From: Clostridium disporicum
GTDB lineage: Bacteria; Bacillota; Clostridia; Clostridiales; Clostridiaceae
DNA: 26,615 bases
NCBI RefSeq assembly: GCF_001405015.1
Contig: NZ_CYZX01000018.1
Span: 1-26,615 of the forward strand
Direction of reading: 5' to 3'
Shown here: one piece after another, positions 14,828-23,501 of the stretch
Position numbering within the stretch: the stretch's first letter is position 1
How the letters are laid out: every line of letters begins with the position of its first letter
Position numbers and translations under genes: made by a program
The notes under the pieces: generated by a model
What the model saw: only the letters and a program-made list of their open reading frames with translations
The model's database searches: none
Told to the model about the DNA's origin: nothing

Positions 14828-16213
14828 ATGGCGAAAATAAAAACAGTTTATATCTGTAGGGATTGTGGGTATGAAACACCAAAATGGTTAGGAAAATGTC
14901 CAGATTGCAATAATTGGAATACTTTTGAGGAAGAGGTAGTTCAGGCTAAAAGTACGAGTAAAACAGTAACAGCAACAAGAACTCCTAAAAAGGTAGCCAA
15001 GAAACTTACAGAGGTAACTTCTAGCAAAAGTGATAGAATAGTTACAGGAATTAATGAATTTGATAGAGTTATGGGTGGTGGAATAGTAAAAGATTCTATT
15101 ACCATAATTACGGCTAGACCTGGTGCTGGAAAGTCAACGTTACTTTTACAAGTGGCAGATTGTATAGCTAAGAAAGGGCATAAAGTTATATATGCATCAG
15201 GAGAAGAAAGTGATAGCCAAATAAAAAATAGAGCAGATAGAATATTAGAGAAAATTAATGATAATATATGGGTTCTTCAAGAAACTAATTTAGATAATGT
15301 TGTTGATTCTATAGAAGAGATAGATCCAGACTTAATTATTATAGATAGTATACAGACCTTTACTATGGAAGGCTATCTACCTGCAAGAGCAGGTTCTCCG
15401 ACTCAGACTATGGAGTGTGCTAATGAATTATTAAGGGTTGCTAAAAATGATAAAAGACAGAGAGCGGTTATAATTGTTGGACAAATGACAAAAGCAGATG
15501 AACTTGCTGGTCTTAGAGCTTTAGAACATTTAGTAGATACTGTATTAATAATAGAAGCTGATAGTGATGAAGAACTAAGAGGACTAGTAAGTTCCAAAAA
15601 TAGATTTGGAAGTACGGGAGAAACAGGATTTTTCCAAATGACTGAAAAAGGTATGATGTCTATAGATAATCCATCAGAATTTTTTATGACTAAAAGAGAT
15701 GAAGGAGAATTAGTATCAGGAAGTACGTTAACGGTTATAAAGGAAGGATCAAGAGCTATAATAACAGAAATAGAAAGCTTAGTATCTAAGACTTTTACTC
15801 CTTATCCAACTAGAATAGGGGAGACTTTAGGTAAAGATAAGTTAAATACTTTAATTTCTATTCTTGAGCAAAGAGGTGGAATAAATCTTTACGATAAAAA
15901 TGTAATAATTAAGACCACAGGAGGTATGAGAATTAGAGAGCAGGGTATTAATTTAGCCGTAATAATGAGTATTGTATCTTCGGTTAAGCAAAAAGGGATA
16001 GAGGGAAATATTGCTTTTATCGCAGATGTAGGATTAACTGGAGAACTTAAAAAAGTACCTTCTTTAGAAGGTAGAGTGAAAGAGCTTGCAAGAATGGGAT
16101 TTAAGAGGGTATATGTAGCAAAAGATTCTTTTGCTAAGGGTACTGTATTTAAAGGTATAGAAGTTATAGCATTAAAAACTTTAAATGATGTAATATTCCA
16201 TGTCTATAGATAA
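14828..16213 (+). CDS. radA: DNA repair protein RadA (Sms)
   Basis: This 461-residue RecA-like helicase processes branched recombination intermediates. An N-terminal zinc finger has CRDC (C10, C13) and CPDC (C24, C27). Walker A is ARPGAGKS (about 96-103), where most RadA proteins have GDPGxGKS. The RadA-specific KNRFG motif lies in SSKNRFGSTGE. The C-terminal Lon-protease-like domain with KKVPSLEGRVKELARMGF is complete. Length is normal. It is followed by disA after a short gap, a conserved Firmicute pairing; in Bacillus the two proteins interact and RadA restrains DisA activity. Confidence 0.96.
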   Translation: MAKIKTVYICRDCGYETPKWLGKCPDCNNWNTFEEEVVQAKSTSKTVTATRTPKKVAKKLTEVTSSKSDRIVTGINEFDRVMGGGIVKDSITIITARPGAGKSTLLLQVADCIAKKGHKVIYASGEESDSQIKNRADRILEKINDNIWVLQETNLDNVVDSIEEIDPDLIIIDSIQTFTMEGYLPARAGSPTQTMECANELLRVAKNDKRQRAVIIVGQMTKADELAGLRALEHLVDTVLIIEADSDEELRGLVSSKNRFGSTGETGFFQMTEKGMMSIDNPSEFFMTKRDEGELVSGSTLTVIKEGSRAIITEIESLVSKTFTPYPTRIGETLGKDKLNTLISILEQRGGINLYDKNVIIKTTGGMRIREQGINLAVIMSIVSSVKQKGIEGNIAFIADVGLTGELKKVPSLEGRVKELARMGFKRVYVAKDSFAKGTVFKGIEVIALKTLNDVIFHVYR

Positions 16214-16264
16214 TAAATAATAGAGATTCGCAATAATAATAGAATTAATAATTAGGTGATTATA

Positions 16265-17329
16265 ATGAGAATAAAGGAAGATAATGAAATAAAAAATATA
16301 CTTAAATTAGTCAGTCCAGGAACAAGTTTAAGAGAGGGATTAGATAACATACTAAGAGCTAAAACTGGTGGATTAATAATAATTGGTGACGGTGAAAATG
16401 TAATGAAGCTAGTAGATGGTGGATTTAATATTAATTCAGAATATACACCAGCATATGTATACGAACTAGCAAAGATGGATGGAGCTATTGTTATAAGTGG
16501 AGATTTAAAAAAGATAGTTTCTGCTAACGCTCAACTTATACCAGATTCAACAATAGCTACTTTCGAAACAGGAACTAGACATAGAACAGCTCAAAGAATA
16601 GCAAGACAAACTGGAACCCTTGTCATAGCAATCTCACAAAGAAGAAACATAATTACAATATATAAAGGTGACCTAAAATACATACTTAAGGATAGTAGTG
16701 TTATTTTAGCAAATGCTAACCAAGCAATACAGACTTTAGAAAAGTATGTTAATGTATTAGAGAAAGTTATTAATAACTTAAATATTCTTGAATTTCAAGA
16801 TTTAACTACAGTATTTGATGTAACTACAGCTATACAAAGAACTGAAATGGTAATGAGAATAGTTGAGGAAATTAAAAAGCATATAGTTGAATTAGGTAAT
16901 GAAGGTAGACTAATTTCTATGCAGCTTAATGAATTAATAAAAAATATTGAAAGAGATGGAATACTTTTAATTAAAGATTATTGTAATGATGAAGCTGACG
17001 CTGATGAAATTTATAAGGAAATTCAAAAGTTAAATTCTGAAGAGCTATTAGACTTAGATAATCTGTCTAAATTATTGGGATATGCTGGAGTGTCGTTAGT
17101 GGATACTTTAATATCTCCAAAGGGATATAGAATTCTTTCTAAGATTCCTAGAATACCAACGAGTATTATTGAAAATCTTATTAAGCATTTTGATAGCCTT
17201 AAAAATGTTATTAAAGCATCAAAAGAAGATCTTGATATGGTTGAGGGGATAGGAGAAGCTAGAGCTACTGCAATAAGAAATGGATTGAAAAGAATTAAAG
17301 AACAAATATATTTAAAAAAAGAATTATAA
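16265..17329 (+). CDS. disA: DNA-integrity scanning diadenylate cyclase DisA
   Basis: This 354-residue enzyme condenses two ATP into cyclic-di-AMP and senses branched DNA. The N-terminal DAC domain has the DGA motif (residues 72-74) and GTRHRTA (103-109), both needed for catalysis. A helical middle region follows, and the C-terminus has tandem helix-hairpin-helix DNA binding (FDSLKNVIKASKEDLDMVEGIGEARA). Length is normal. The start at 16265 is chosen because TTAGGTGAT lies just before it; the GTG at 16256 falls within that site. It follows radA by 51 bases, probably in the same transcript, and ends at a strong terminator. A receptor for its product (DarA/PstA) is encoded at 4348. Confidence 0.97.
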   Translation: MRIKEDNEIKNILKLVSPGTSLREGLDNILRAKTGGLIIIGDGENVMKLVDGGFNINSEYTPAYVYELAKMDGAIVISGDLKKIVSANAQLIPDSTIATFETGTRHRTAQRIARQTGTLVIAISQRRNIITIYKGDLKYILKDSSVILANANQAIQTLEKYVNVLEKVINNLNILEFQDLTTVFDVTTAIQRTEMVMRIVEEIKKHIVELGNEGRLISMQLNELIKNIERDGILLIKDYCNDEADADEIYKEIQKLNSEELLDLDNLSKLLGYAGVSLVDTLISPKGYRILSKIPRIPTSIIENLIKHFDSLKNVIKASKEDLDMVEGIGEARATAIRNGLKRIKEQIYLKKEL

Positions 17330-17330
17330 A

Positions 17331-17367
17331 AAAATATGGCAGTAAATTTACTGCCATATTTTTTTAT
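17331..17367. terminator. Bidirectional terminator between disA and the DUF1573-like gene
   Basis: AATATGGCAGTAAA (17333-17346) and TTTACTGCCATATT (17347-17360) form a perfect palindrome flanked by an A-run and a T-run. It stops transcripts from both sides; the convergent gene ends at 17364. Confidence 0.9.
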
Positions 17368-17762
17368 CTAAAATTAAATTTTCCTAAAGTATTAATTTTA
17401 TTATCTTCTTTTATAAGTACATCATATAAACTTATATTTAGTGCATTACACAAGGAAGTAAGATAAAACATATTATTACCCATTTCACGCTCAATTACAT
17501 CACGACAAGTTTCACAAAGTTCGCCATCTAAATGATTATTTAAAGAATTATAAAAATCTTCAAGGCTATCTTGGTCTTGAGGAGAAGATTGTTTATCTGC
17601 ATTTATTTTAATACAACCACAATTTGTAACAGCCTTAGCAACAGCTCTATTTACTCTAGCACTAGATTCAGAATATTTTGTTAAAATATCTAAAATGCTT
17701 TTATGTCTTAGTAATGAATCATCCACATCATTTTGGAAATTATCGAATATAACGTCCTTCAT
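17364..17762 (-). CDS. Small Cys-motif helical protein (resembles clostridial DUF1573 annotations)
   Basis: This 132-residue soluble protein has CxC (C48, C50 in TNCGCIKI) and CxxC (C83, C86 in LCETC), which could form one metal site. The rest is helical and charged. ELCETCRDVIEREMG and LTSLCNALNISLYDVL near the C-terminus resemble proteins I recall in clostridia annotated DUF1573. The function is unknown to me. A GAGG lies just upstream of the ATG on the minus strand, and a good promoter precedes it at 17802-17831. It is a single-gene unit convergent with disA. No link to c-di-AMP can be inferred beyond position. Confidence 0.7.
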   Translation of the reverse strand: MKDVIFDNFQNDVDDSLLRHKSILDILTKYSESSARVNRAVAKAVTNCGCIKINADKQSSPQDQDSLEDFYNSLNNHLDGELCETCRDVIEREMGNNMFYLTSLCNALNISLYDVLIKEDNKINTLGKFNFR

Positions 17763-17801
17763 CTCGCCTCAACTCCTTAGAATAATAATGCTTGTAAATT
17801 A

Positions 17802-17831
17802 ATTATAGTTTTTTTCTGTTAATTCTGTCAA
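17802..17831 (-). promoter_or_regulatory. Promoter of the DUF1573-like gene
   Basis: On the minus strand the -35 TTGACA (17831-17826) and -10 TATAAT (17807-17802) are both consensus, with an 18-bp spacer. It is about 40 bases from the start codon. The remaining part of the 17763-18044 gap shows only a possible extended -10 (TGTTATAAT, 17953-17961) for the plus-strand gene downstream. Confidence 0.75.
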
Positions 17832-18044
17832 TATATCCATCAGCTGAAGGATTAATATTATAATAATAAATGTAAATGTTTTTTAATAGGGGGTAAAGAA
17901 AAATATATTTGATATGTAATTAGATAATTATTCCTAAAATTGATAAATACTATGTTATAATTAATATTGGTTATATATGTATCTATAAGATAAATATAAG
18001 GGTATAATAGAAAGTGTAACATTTATGACAAAGGAGGTTAAAAG

Positions 18045-19136
18045 GTGTTAAAGAAGTTATTTAGAATAATAATTACTACTATAGGATTTATACTAGGGTA
18101 TGTAGTAGGAGATGGATTATTAAACGTATTTAGTGATTTAGAGGTGAAATTATTACAAAGTCCAATAAGTAAGATAGTATTTTTATTTTTTGTTATTTTA
18201 GTGTTCGGTATTATATTATATTTTATATCACCTATTATCTACAAAGGACTTAATAAAATAATAGACACAGTAGAAAGAAGTGTACAAAAGGTGAGTGCAA
18301 GTGAATTGGTATACGGAACTGTTGGAACTATAGTAGCCTTACTTATAGCTTCGTTAATTGGGATTCCTGTGGTAGGTATACATCCAGTAGCTGGACCAAT
18401 ATTACTTGTTTTGATTGAACTAGTAGCGGTAATAATTGGTGTAAAAATATTTGTTGAGAAAAAAGATGATATAAATAGTATGATTGGAAACATGAAGAAA
18501 AGTTCTTCAAAAGAGAAAAAACATAAAAATAATGCTAAGAATATATCTAATGTATTAGATACATCTGTAATTATTGATGGTAGAATCTTTGATATATGTA
18601 AGACTGGATTTATTTCAGGAACTTTAATTATACCAAGCTTTGTATTAGATGAATTAAGACATATTTCAGATTCCTCAGATTCATTAAAGAGAAATAGAGG
18701 TAGAAGAGGTTTAGATATACTAAATAAAATTCAAAAGGAACTTGAAATTGAAACAGAAATATGGGAAGGGGATTTCCCAGAAATAGCTGAAGTAGACTCA
18801 AAGCTATTAAAATTAGCTCAAACATTAAATGGAAAAGTAATTACTAATGATTATAATTTAAATAAAGTTGCTGAAGTCCAAGGTGTTCCTGTGTTAAATA
18901 TTAATGAATTAGCTAATGCAGTTAAACCAGTAGTTCTTCCAGGAGAAGAAATGAAGGTTGTTGTGAATAAAGAGGGAAAAGAATCATCACAAGGAGTAGC
19001 TTACTTAGATGATGGAACTATGATAGTAGTTGAAGGTGGAAAGAAATTTATTGGAGAGCAATTAGATGTAATAGTAACTTCTGTATTACAAACAGCAGCA
19101 GGAAGAATGATTTTTGCAAAACAAAAGGAGAATTAA
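18045..19136 (+). CDS. PIN/TRAM-domain membrane protein (YacL family)
   Basis: This 363-residue protein starts with four hydrophobic segments (about 7-25, 40-66, 86-111 and 115-137). A PIN nuclease-like domain begins near residue 170 with LDTSVIIDGRIFDI, which holds the first acidic residues, and includes the later ITNDYNLN motif. A C-terminal TRAM domain (about 300-360) is expected to bind RNA. The start is GTG, with AAGGAGG (18031-18037) seven bases upstream. It leads the conserved order PIN/TRAM-ispD in Firmicutes. A membrane-bound ribonuclease role is inferred from the domains; the substrate is unknown. Confidence 0.92.
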   Translation: MLKKLFRIIITTIGFILGYVVGDGLLNVFSDLEVKLLQSPISKIVFLFFVILVFGIILYFISPIIYKGLNKIIDTVERSVQKVSASELVYGTVGTIVALLIASLIGIPVVGIHPVAGPILLVLIELVAVIIGVKIFVEKKDDINSMIGNMKKSSSKEKKHKNNAKNISNVLDTSVIIDGRIFDICKTGFISGTLIIPSFVLDELRHISDSSDSLKRNRGRRGLDILNKIQKELEIETEIWEGDFPEIAEVDSKLLKLAQTLNGKVITNDYNLNKVAEVQGVPVLNINELANAVKPVVLPGEEMKVVVNKEGKESSQGVAYLDDGTMIVVEGGKKFIGEQLDVIVTSVLQTAAGRMIFAKQKEN

Positions 19137-19145
19137 AATTAACTT

Positions 19146-19814
19146 ATGACTAGTGTTATTATATTAGCAGGTGGAAAAGGGAAAAGAATGGGAAGTAAAG
19201 TTAGTAAGCAGTTTATCGAAATAAAAGGTAAACCAATTTTATACTATACTTTAAAAAAGTTTATAGATAATAAAAATATAGATCAAATAGTGCTAGTTTT
19301 ACCTAAAGATGAAATAGAATATTGTAAAAAAGAAGTTTTAGAGAAATATTCATTGAAGGTTGATAAAATAGTTGAAGGTGGAGCTGAAAGACAGGATTCT
19401 GTGTATAATGCTCTTAAAAGTATGAATGATACAGATATAGTTCTTATTCATGATGGAGCAAGACCGATAATTTCTGATAATTTAATAGATGAGGGAATTA
19501 GATGTGCTAAGAAATATGGAGCAGCAGCACCAGGAGTTATGCCGAAAGATACGATAAAAGTAAAGAATAAAGAAAACTTTTCTATAGATACTCCTGATAG
19601 AAGTACTTTAGTAGCTATTCAAACACCACAAGTATTTAACTACGATAATATATTAAAGTGCCATGAAAAAGTTAAGGAAAATGGAGATGTAGTTACAGAT
19701 GATACTATGGTATCCGAAAAATACGGATATAAGGTGTATTTATATGACGGAGAGTATACGAATATAAAAATAACTACTCCAGATGATATAATTTTAGCTG
19801 AAAGGCTTGTATAA
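19146..19814 (+). CDS. ispD: 2-C-methyl-D-erythritol 4-phosphate cytidylyltransferase
   Basis: This 222-residue enzyme of the MEP isoprenoid pathway joins CTP and MEP to form CDP-ME. It shows the N-terminal nucleotide-binding loop ILAGGKGKRMG (7-17) with the lysine in SKQF. IHDGARP, the TPQVF segment and TDDTMVSEKYG are also conserved. Length is normal. It follows the PIN/TRAM gene by nine bases, whose 3' end carries the AGGAG ribosome binding site, so they are coupled. ispF, often next to ispD, is not here. It is followed by the promoter of the T-box leader. Confidence 0.95.
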   Translation: MTSVIILAGGKGKRMGSKVSKQFIEIKGKPILYYTLKKFIDNKNIDQIVLVLPKDEIEYCKKEVLEKYSLKVDKIVEGGAERQDSVYNALKSMNDTDIVLIHDGARPIISDNLIDEGIRCAKKYGAAAPGVMPKDTIKVKNKENFSIDTPDRSTLVAIQTPQVFNYDNILKCHEKVKENGDVVTDDTMVSEKYGYKVYLYDGEYTNIKITTPDDIILAERLV

Positions 19815-19831
19815 GCTAATAATAGCTAATA

Positions 19832-19860
19832 TTGACATAAGTTTTTTGGAACTATATAAT
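19832..19860 (+). promoter_or_regulatory. Consensus promoter of the proS T-box leader
   Basis: TTGACA (19832-19837) and TATAAT (19855-19860), both perfect, are separated by 17 bp. Transcription would begin near 19867, just before the T-box stem I. Confidence 0.88.
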
Positions 19861-19882
19861 AAATTATAAATATTAAATTTAA

Positions 19883-20087
19883 AGCAGTGAAGAAGAATAG
19901 TAGAAATCGCCTTTTTCAGAGAGAGAATCCGTGGCTGTAAGATTCTCAACTAGATTTTGAACCAGCTTCGGAGTTATAGGTAAAAACTATCGGTCTAATA
20001 CCGTTATCATTATTAAGAGCACAAATTTAGGTGGTACCGCGATACAAGTCGCCCTAATTATATAATTAGGGACGGCTTTTTTTAATT
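19883..20087 (+). promoter_or_regulatory. T-box riboswitch, proline-type (specifier CCA)
   Basis: Stem I contains AGTAGA-like and GTGGCTGTAAGATTC elements. The specifier region reads GAA-CCA-GCTTCGGAG, which places the proline codon CCA at 19962-19964. The T-box sequence GGTGGTACCGCG is at 20030-20041. The terminator hairpin pairs GCCCTAATTA (20051-20060) with TAATTAGGG (20063-20071), and a T-run follows at 20077-20083. Uncharged tRNA-Pro would favour the antiterminator and allow proS to be read. Together with its promoter it accounts for the gap 19815-20167. Confidence 0.93.
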
Positions 20088-20167
20088 GTAGAACAATATG
20101 CTAATTTTATAGTTATTTTAAATTATGAATAGCGATGATAAATATAAACAAATTGGAGGAACTAATT

Positions 20168-21877
20168 ATGAAAATGTCAAATATGTTAGTATCAACATTA
20201 AGAGAAGTGCCAGCAGAAGCAGAAATTGATAGCCATAAGCTAATGCTTAGAGCTGGAATGATTAGAAAAATGGCTGCTGGTGTATATAACTATATGCCAA
20301 TTGGTTTAAAGGTATTAAAGAATGTAGAAGATATAGTAAGAGAAGAAATGAATGCTGCAGGAGCTCAAGAATTTTTAGCATCAGCTCTTTTACCTGCTGA
20401 ATTATGGCAAGAATCAGGAAGATGGGGAGTTTATGGAGCTGAATTATTCAGATTAAAAGATAGAGGAAATAGAGAGTTTTGTTTAGGACCTACTCACGAA
20501 GAAGTATTTACTGATATAGCTAGAAATGAAATAAAATCTTATAAGCAATTACCAGTTAATCTTTATCAAATTCAAACTAAATATAGAGATGAGAGAAGAC
20601 CAAGATTCGGAGTTATGAGATCAAGAGAATTCATAATGAAAGATGCTTATAGCTTTGATAAAGACCAAGCAGGATTAGATGCTTCATATGATAAGATGCA
20701 CGATGCTTACGTAAAAATATTCAATAGATGTGGAATAAATGCTAAGTGCGTTGCTGCTGATTCAGGAGCTATCGGTGGATCAAATTCAGCAGAATTTATG
20801 GTTAAATCAGAAGTTGGTGAAGATGATGTAGTATTCTGTACTTGTTGTGATTATGCAGCTAATATAGAAAAGGCTCCATCAACACCAGAGGTTGCAGAAG
20901 CTGAAGAATTAAAAGAAATGATTAAGACTGAAACTCCAAACATTAGAACAATAGAAGAGTTAGTTAAATTCTTTAATACTACTGAAAAGAAATTTGCTAA
21001 AACTTTAATCTTTAATGCTGATGGCAAGATAGTTGCAGTTATGGTTAGAGGAGATAGAGAAGTTAATGAAGTTAAAGTATCAAATGCTTTAGGTGGAATT
21101 GTAGATTTAAATATGGCTACAGCAGAAGAAGTTTTTGCAGCTACTAATGCTGGAGTAGGATTTGCAGGACCAGTAGGTATAAAGGTAGATACTTTATTAG
21201 TTGACGAGGAAGTTTCAAAGATGTTTAACTTTGTAGTTGGAGCAAATGAAACAGGATATCACTTAGAAAATGTTAACTATGGAAGAGACTTTGAAGGAAC
21301 AGTTGGTGATTTCAGAAATATAACTATAGGAGAAAAGTGTCCAGAGTGTGGAGGAGAAGTTACTATTGCAAGAGGGACAGAAGTAGGTCATATCTTCAAG
21401 TTAGGAACTAAGTACTCTGAAGCAATGAATGCAACATTTATAGATGAAAATGGTAAAAATGTACCATTTGTAATGGGATGCTATGGAATAGGTGTTACTA
21501 GAACAATGGCTTCTATAATAGAACAACATCATGATGAAAATGGTATTATATGGCCACTTTCAGTTGCACCATATCATGTATCAGTAATTCCTGTAAATAT
21601 TAAAGATGAAGCTCAAATGGAAATAGCAAATAAGTTATATAATGAATTAAGAGCTATGGGTGTAGATGCTATATTAGACGATAGAAATGAAAGACCTGGA
21701 GTTAAGTTTAAAGATTCAGAACTTATAGGAATTCCAATGAGAGTTACTGTTGGTAAAAAGATATCTGATGGAGAAGTTGAATTCAAATTAAGAGATGGGG
21801 AAATGGAAGTAATAAAAATTGATTCTGTTTTAGATGTTGTTAAATCTCAATTTGATAAACAAGGAGTAAGATTATAA
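20168..21877 (+). CDS. proS: Prolyl-tRNA synthetase (bacterial type)
   Basis: This 569-residue class II synthetase charges tRNA-Pro. Motif 2 (TKYRDERRPRFGVMRSREFIMKDAYSF) and motif 3 (GIGVTRTMASIIEQ) are clear. The inserted YbaK-like editing domain (about 225-400, including GANETGYH) removes mischarged alanyl-tRNA-Pro. The C-terminal anticodon-binding domain contains DDRNERPGVKFKDSELIGIP. Length is that of the bacterial, editing-domain type. The ATG at 20168 has GGAGGA (20155-20160) seven bases upstream; an in-frame ATG at 20135 lies upstream of that site and is rejected. It is controlled by the proline T-box leader. Confidence 0.97.
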   Translation: MKMSNMLVSTLREVPAEAEIDSHKLMLRAGMIRKMAAGVYNYMPIGLKVLKNVEDIVREEMNAAGAQEFLASALLPAELWQESGRWGVYGAELFRLKDRGNREFCLGPTHEEVFTDIARNEIKSYKQLPVNLYQIQTKYRDERRPRFGVMRSREFIMKDAYSFDKDQAGLDASYDKMHDAYVKIFNRCGINAKCVAADSGAIGGSNSAEFMVKSEVGEDDVVFCTCCDYAANIEKAPSTPEVAEAEELKEMIKTETPNIRTIEELVKFFNTTEKKFAKTLIFNADGKIVAVMVRGDREVNEVKVSNALGGIVDLNMATAEEVFAATNAGVGFAGPVGIKVDTLLVDEEVSKMFNFVVGANETGYHLENVNYGRDFEGTVGDFRNITIGEKCPECGGEVTIARGTEVGHIFKLGTKYSEAMNATFIDENGKNVPFVMGCYGIGVTRTMASIIEQHHDENGIIWPLSVAPYHVSVIPVNIKDEAQMEIANKLYNELRAMGVDAILDDRNERPGVKFKDSELIGIPMRVTVGKKISDGEVEFKLRDGEMEVIKIDSVLDVVKSQFDKQGVRL

Positions 21878-21951
21878 GATAATAAAGCTTGATTCACTTA
21901 GTGGTGAATAAGTAAGTTTATAAAAAATTCAATTAAGGAGGTTTGAAGAGA

Positions 21952-23352
21952 ATGAAAGTTTTTAATAGCTTAACTAGAAAAAAAGAAGAGTTTGTACCGT
22001 TAGAGCCAGGAAAGGTTAAGATGTATGTTTGTGGTCCTACAGTATATAACTTCTTTCATATAGGGAATGGTAGAACATTTATCGTTTTTGATACTATAAG
22101 AAGATATTTTGAGTATAGAGGATACGAAGTTAATTATGTTCAAAATTTCACTGATATAGATGATAAAATGATAAATAGAGCAAATGAAGAAGGAACTACA
22201 GTAAAAGAAATCGGAGATAAGTATATCTGTGAATATTATAAAGATGCAGATGGACTAAATATTAAGAGAGCTACTGTAAATCCAAGAGCTACTGAATATA
22301 TAACAGATATTGTTGAATTTGTTAAGGGATTAGTTGATAAAGGATATGCTTATGCTGTTGATGGAGATGTATATTTTAGAACTAAGAAATTTGAAGCTTA
22401 CGGACAATTAATAGGTCAAAACTTAGATGATTTACAAGCTGGTGCAAGAATAAATGTAGATGAGAGAAAAGAAGATCCAATGGATTTTGCTATTTGGAAG
22501 GCACGAAAACCAGGTGAGCCTGCATGGGAAAGTCCATGGGGACTTGGAAGACCAGGATGGCATATTGAATGTTCTTGTATGGCAAAGAAATTATTAGGCG
22601 ATACTATAGATATACATGCAGGTGGTATGGATTTAACGTTCCCACACCATGAAAATGAAATAGCACAAAGCGAAGCCTTAACAGGAAAGAAATTTGCAAA
22701 CTATTGGTTACATGCAGCATTCTTAAATGTTAATAATCAAAAAATGTCTAAATCATTAAATAACTTCTTAACAGCAAGAGATGCTTTAAAAGAATATGAT
22801 GCAGATGTTATAAGATTTTTAATGCTTTCAGGTCACTACAGAATTCAATTAAACTTTAGCACTGAATTATTAGATTCAGCTAAAGCTTCAGTTGAAAGAT
22901 TATATAATGCTATAGGAAACTTAGAAAGCTTAATTGATGAAGTTAAGTTAGAATCTATGACTGATGAAGAAAAGAAATATCTTGATAGCTTAGATTCTTA
23001 TAGACAAAGATATATCGAAAAAATGGATGATGACTTTAACACAGCCGATGCAATTTCAGTTCTATTTGATTTAGCACGAGATGTAAATACAAATGTAACT
23101 ATTAATTCGTCAAAAGAACTTTGTGAAAAAGCTTTAGAATTAATAAGAGAATTAGGTATGCCTTTAGGAATATTACAAAAAACAACTAAAGTAAGCTTAG
23201 AAGAAGAAGTTGAAGCTTTAATTCAAGCAAGACAGGATGCAAGAAAAAATAGAGATTTTGCATTAGCTGATAAGATAAGAGATGATCTTAAAGCTAGAGG
23301 AATAATTTTAGAAGATACTCCTCAAGGAGTTAGATGGAAAAAGGCTGACTAA
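21952..23352 (+). CDS. cysS: Cysteinyl-tRNA synthetase
   Basis: This 466-residue class I synthetase charges tRNA-Cys. The HIGH-like motif is in CGPTVYNFFHIGNGRT, and the KMSKS motif is in NQKMSKSLNN. Zinc ligands are expected at the N-terminal Cys (MYVCGPT), the later C-M-A segment (HIECSCMA) and HHENE. The C-terminal helical domain ends with DTPQGVRWKK, typical of CysS. AAGGAGG (21935-21941) lies ten bases before the ATG at 21952; an upstream TTG at 21943 is too close. It follows proS by 74 bases without a clear terminator, so it may share the T-box-controlled transcript. Confidence 0.97.
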   Translation: MKVFNSLTRKKEEFVPLEPGKVKMYVCGPTVYNFFHIGNGRTFIVFDTIRRYFEYRGYEVNYVQNFTDIDDKMINRANEEGTTVKEIGDKYICEYYKDADGLNIKRATVNPRATEYITDIVEFVKGLVDKGYAYAVDGDVYFRTKKFEAYGQLIGQNLDDLQAGARINVDERKEDPMDFAIWKARKPGEPAWESPWGLGRPGWHIECSCMAKKLLGDTIDIHAGGMDLTFPHHENEIAQSEALTGKKFANYWLHAAFLNVNNQKMSKSLNNFLTARDALKEYDADVIRFLMLSGHYRIQLNFSTELLDSAKASVERLYNAIGNLESLIDEVKLESMTDEEKKYLDSLDSYRQRYIEKMDDDFNTADAISVLFDLARDVNTNVTINSSKELCEKALELIRELGMPLGILQKTTKVSLEEEVEALIQARQDARKNRDFALADKIRDDLKARGIILEDTPQGVRWKKAD

Positions 23353-23360
23353 GATTTAAT

Positions 23361-23485
23361 TAATAATGGTAGAGTAATTAGAGTTAAGAGTTAATAATGA
23401 AGAGTTAAGAGTAAAAGAAAAGTAAGTTTTAGCCTTAACTTTTAACTCTTAACTTTTAAATTTTAATAGAAAATTACCATTGTTA
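23361..23485. repeat. MITE-like element with terminal inverted repeats
   Basis: The ends TAATAATGGTA (23361-23371) and TACCATTGTTA (23475-23485) are inverted repeats with 10 of 11 matches. Inside, AGTTAAGAGTTAA (23382-23394) pairs perfectly with TTAACTCTTAACT (23442-23454). A further GAGTTAAGAG copy lies at 23402-23411. The element fills most of the 149-base gap between cysS and mrnC and codes for nothing. Its right end is five bases before the mrnC ribosome binding site (23491-23497). An internal hairpin in the mRNA is likely. Confidence 0.7.
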
Positions 23486-23501
23486 TAGATAGAGGTGAAA
23501 A

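Noticed and set aside
18239..18493. Minus-strand hydrophobic frame inside the PIN/TRAM gene
   Set aside because: Antisense shadow of membrane-segment codons; no ribosome binding site.
21885..21915. Hairpin between proS and cysS (ATTCAC...GTGAAT) as a terminator
   Set aside because: Stem is only about six pairs and no T-run follows, so it is too weak to call.
23380..23455. GAGTTAAGAG copies as a CRISPR array
   Set aside because: Only two direct copies exist, with no regular spacers. The inverted arrangement with terminal repeats fits a MITE-like element.
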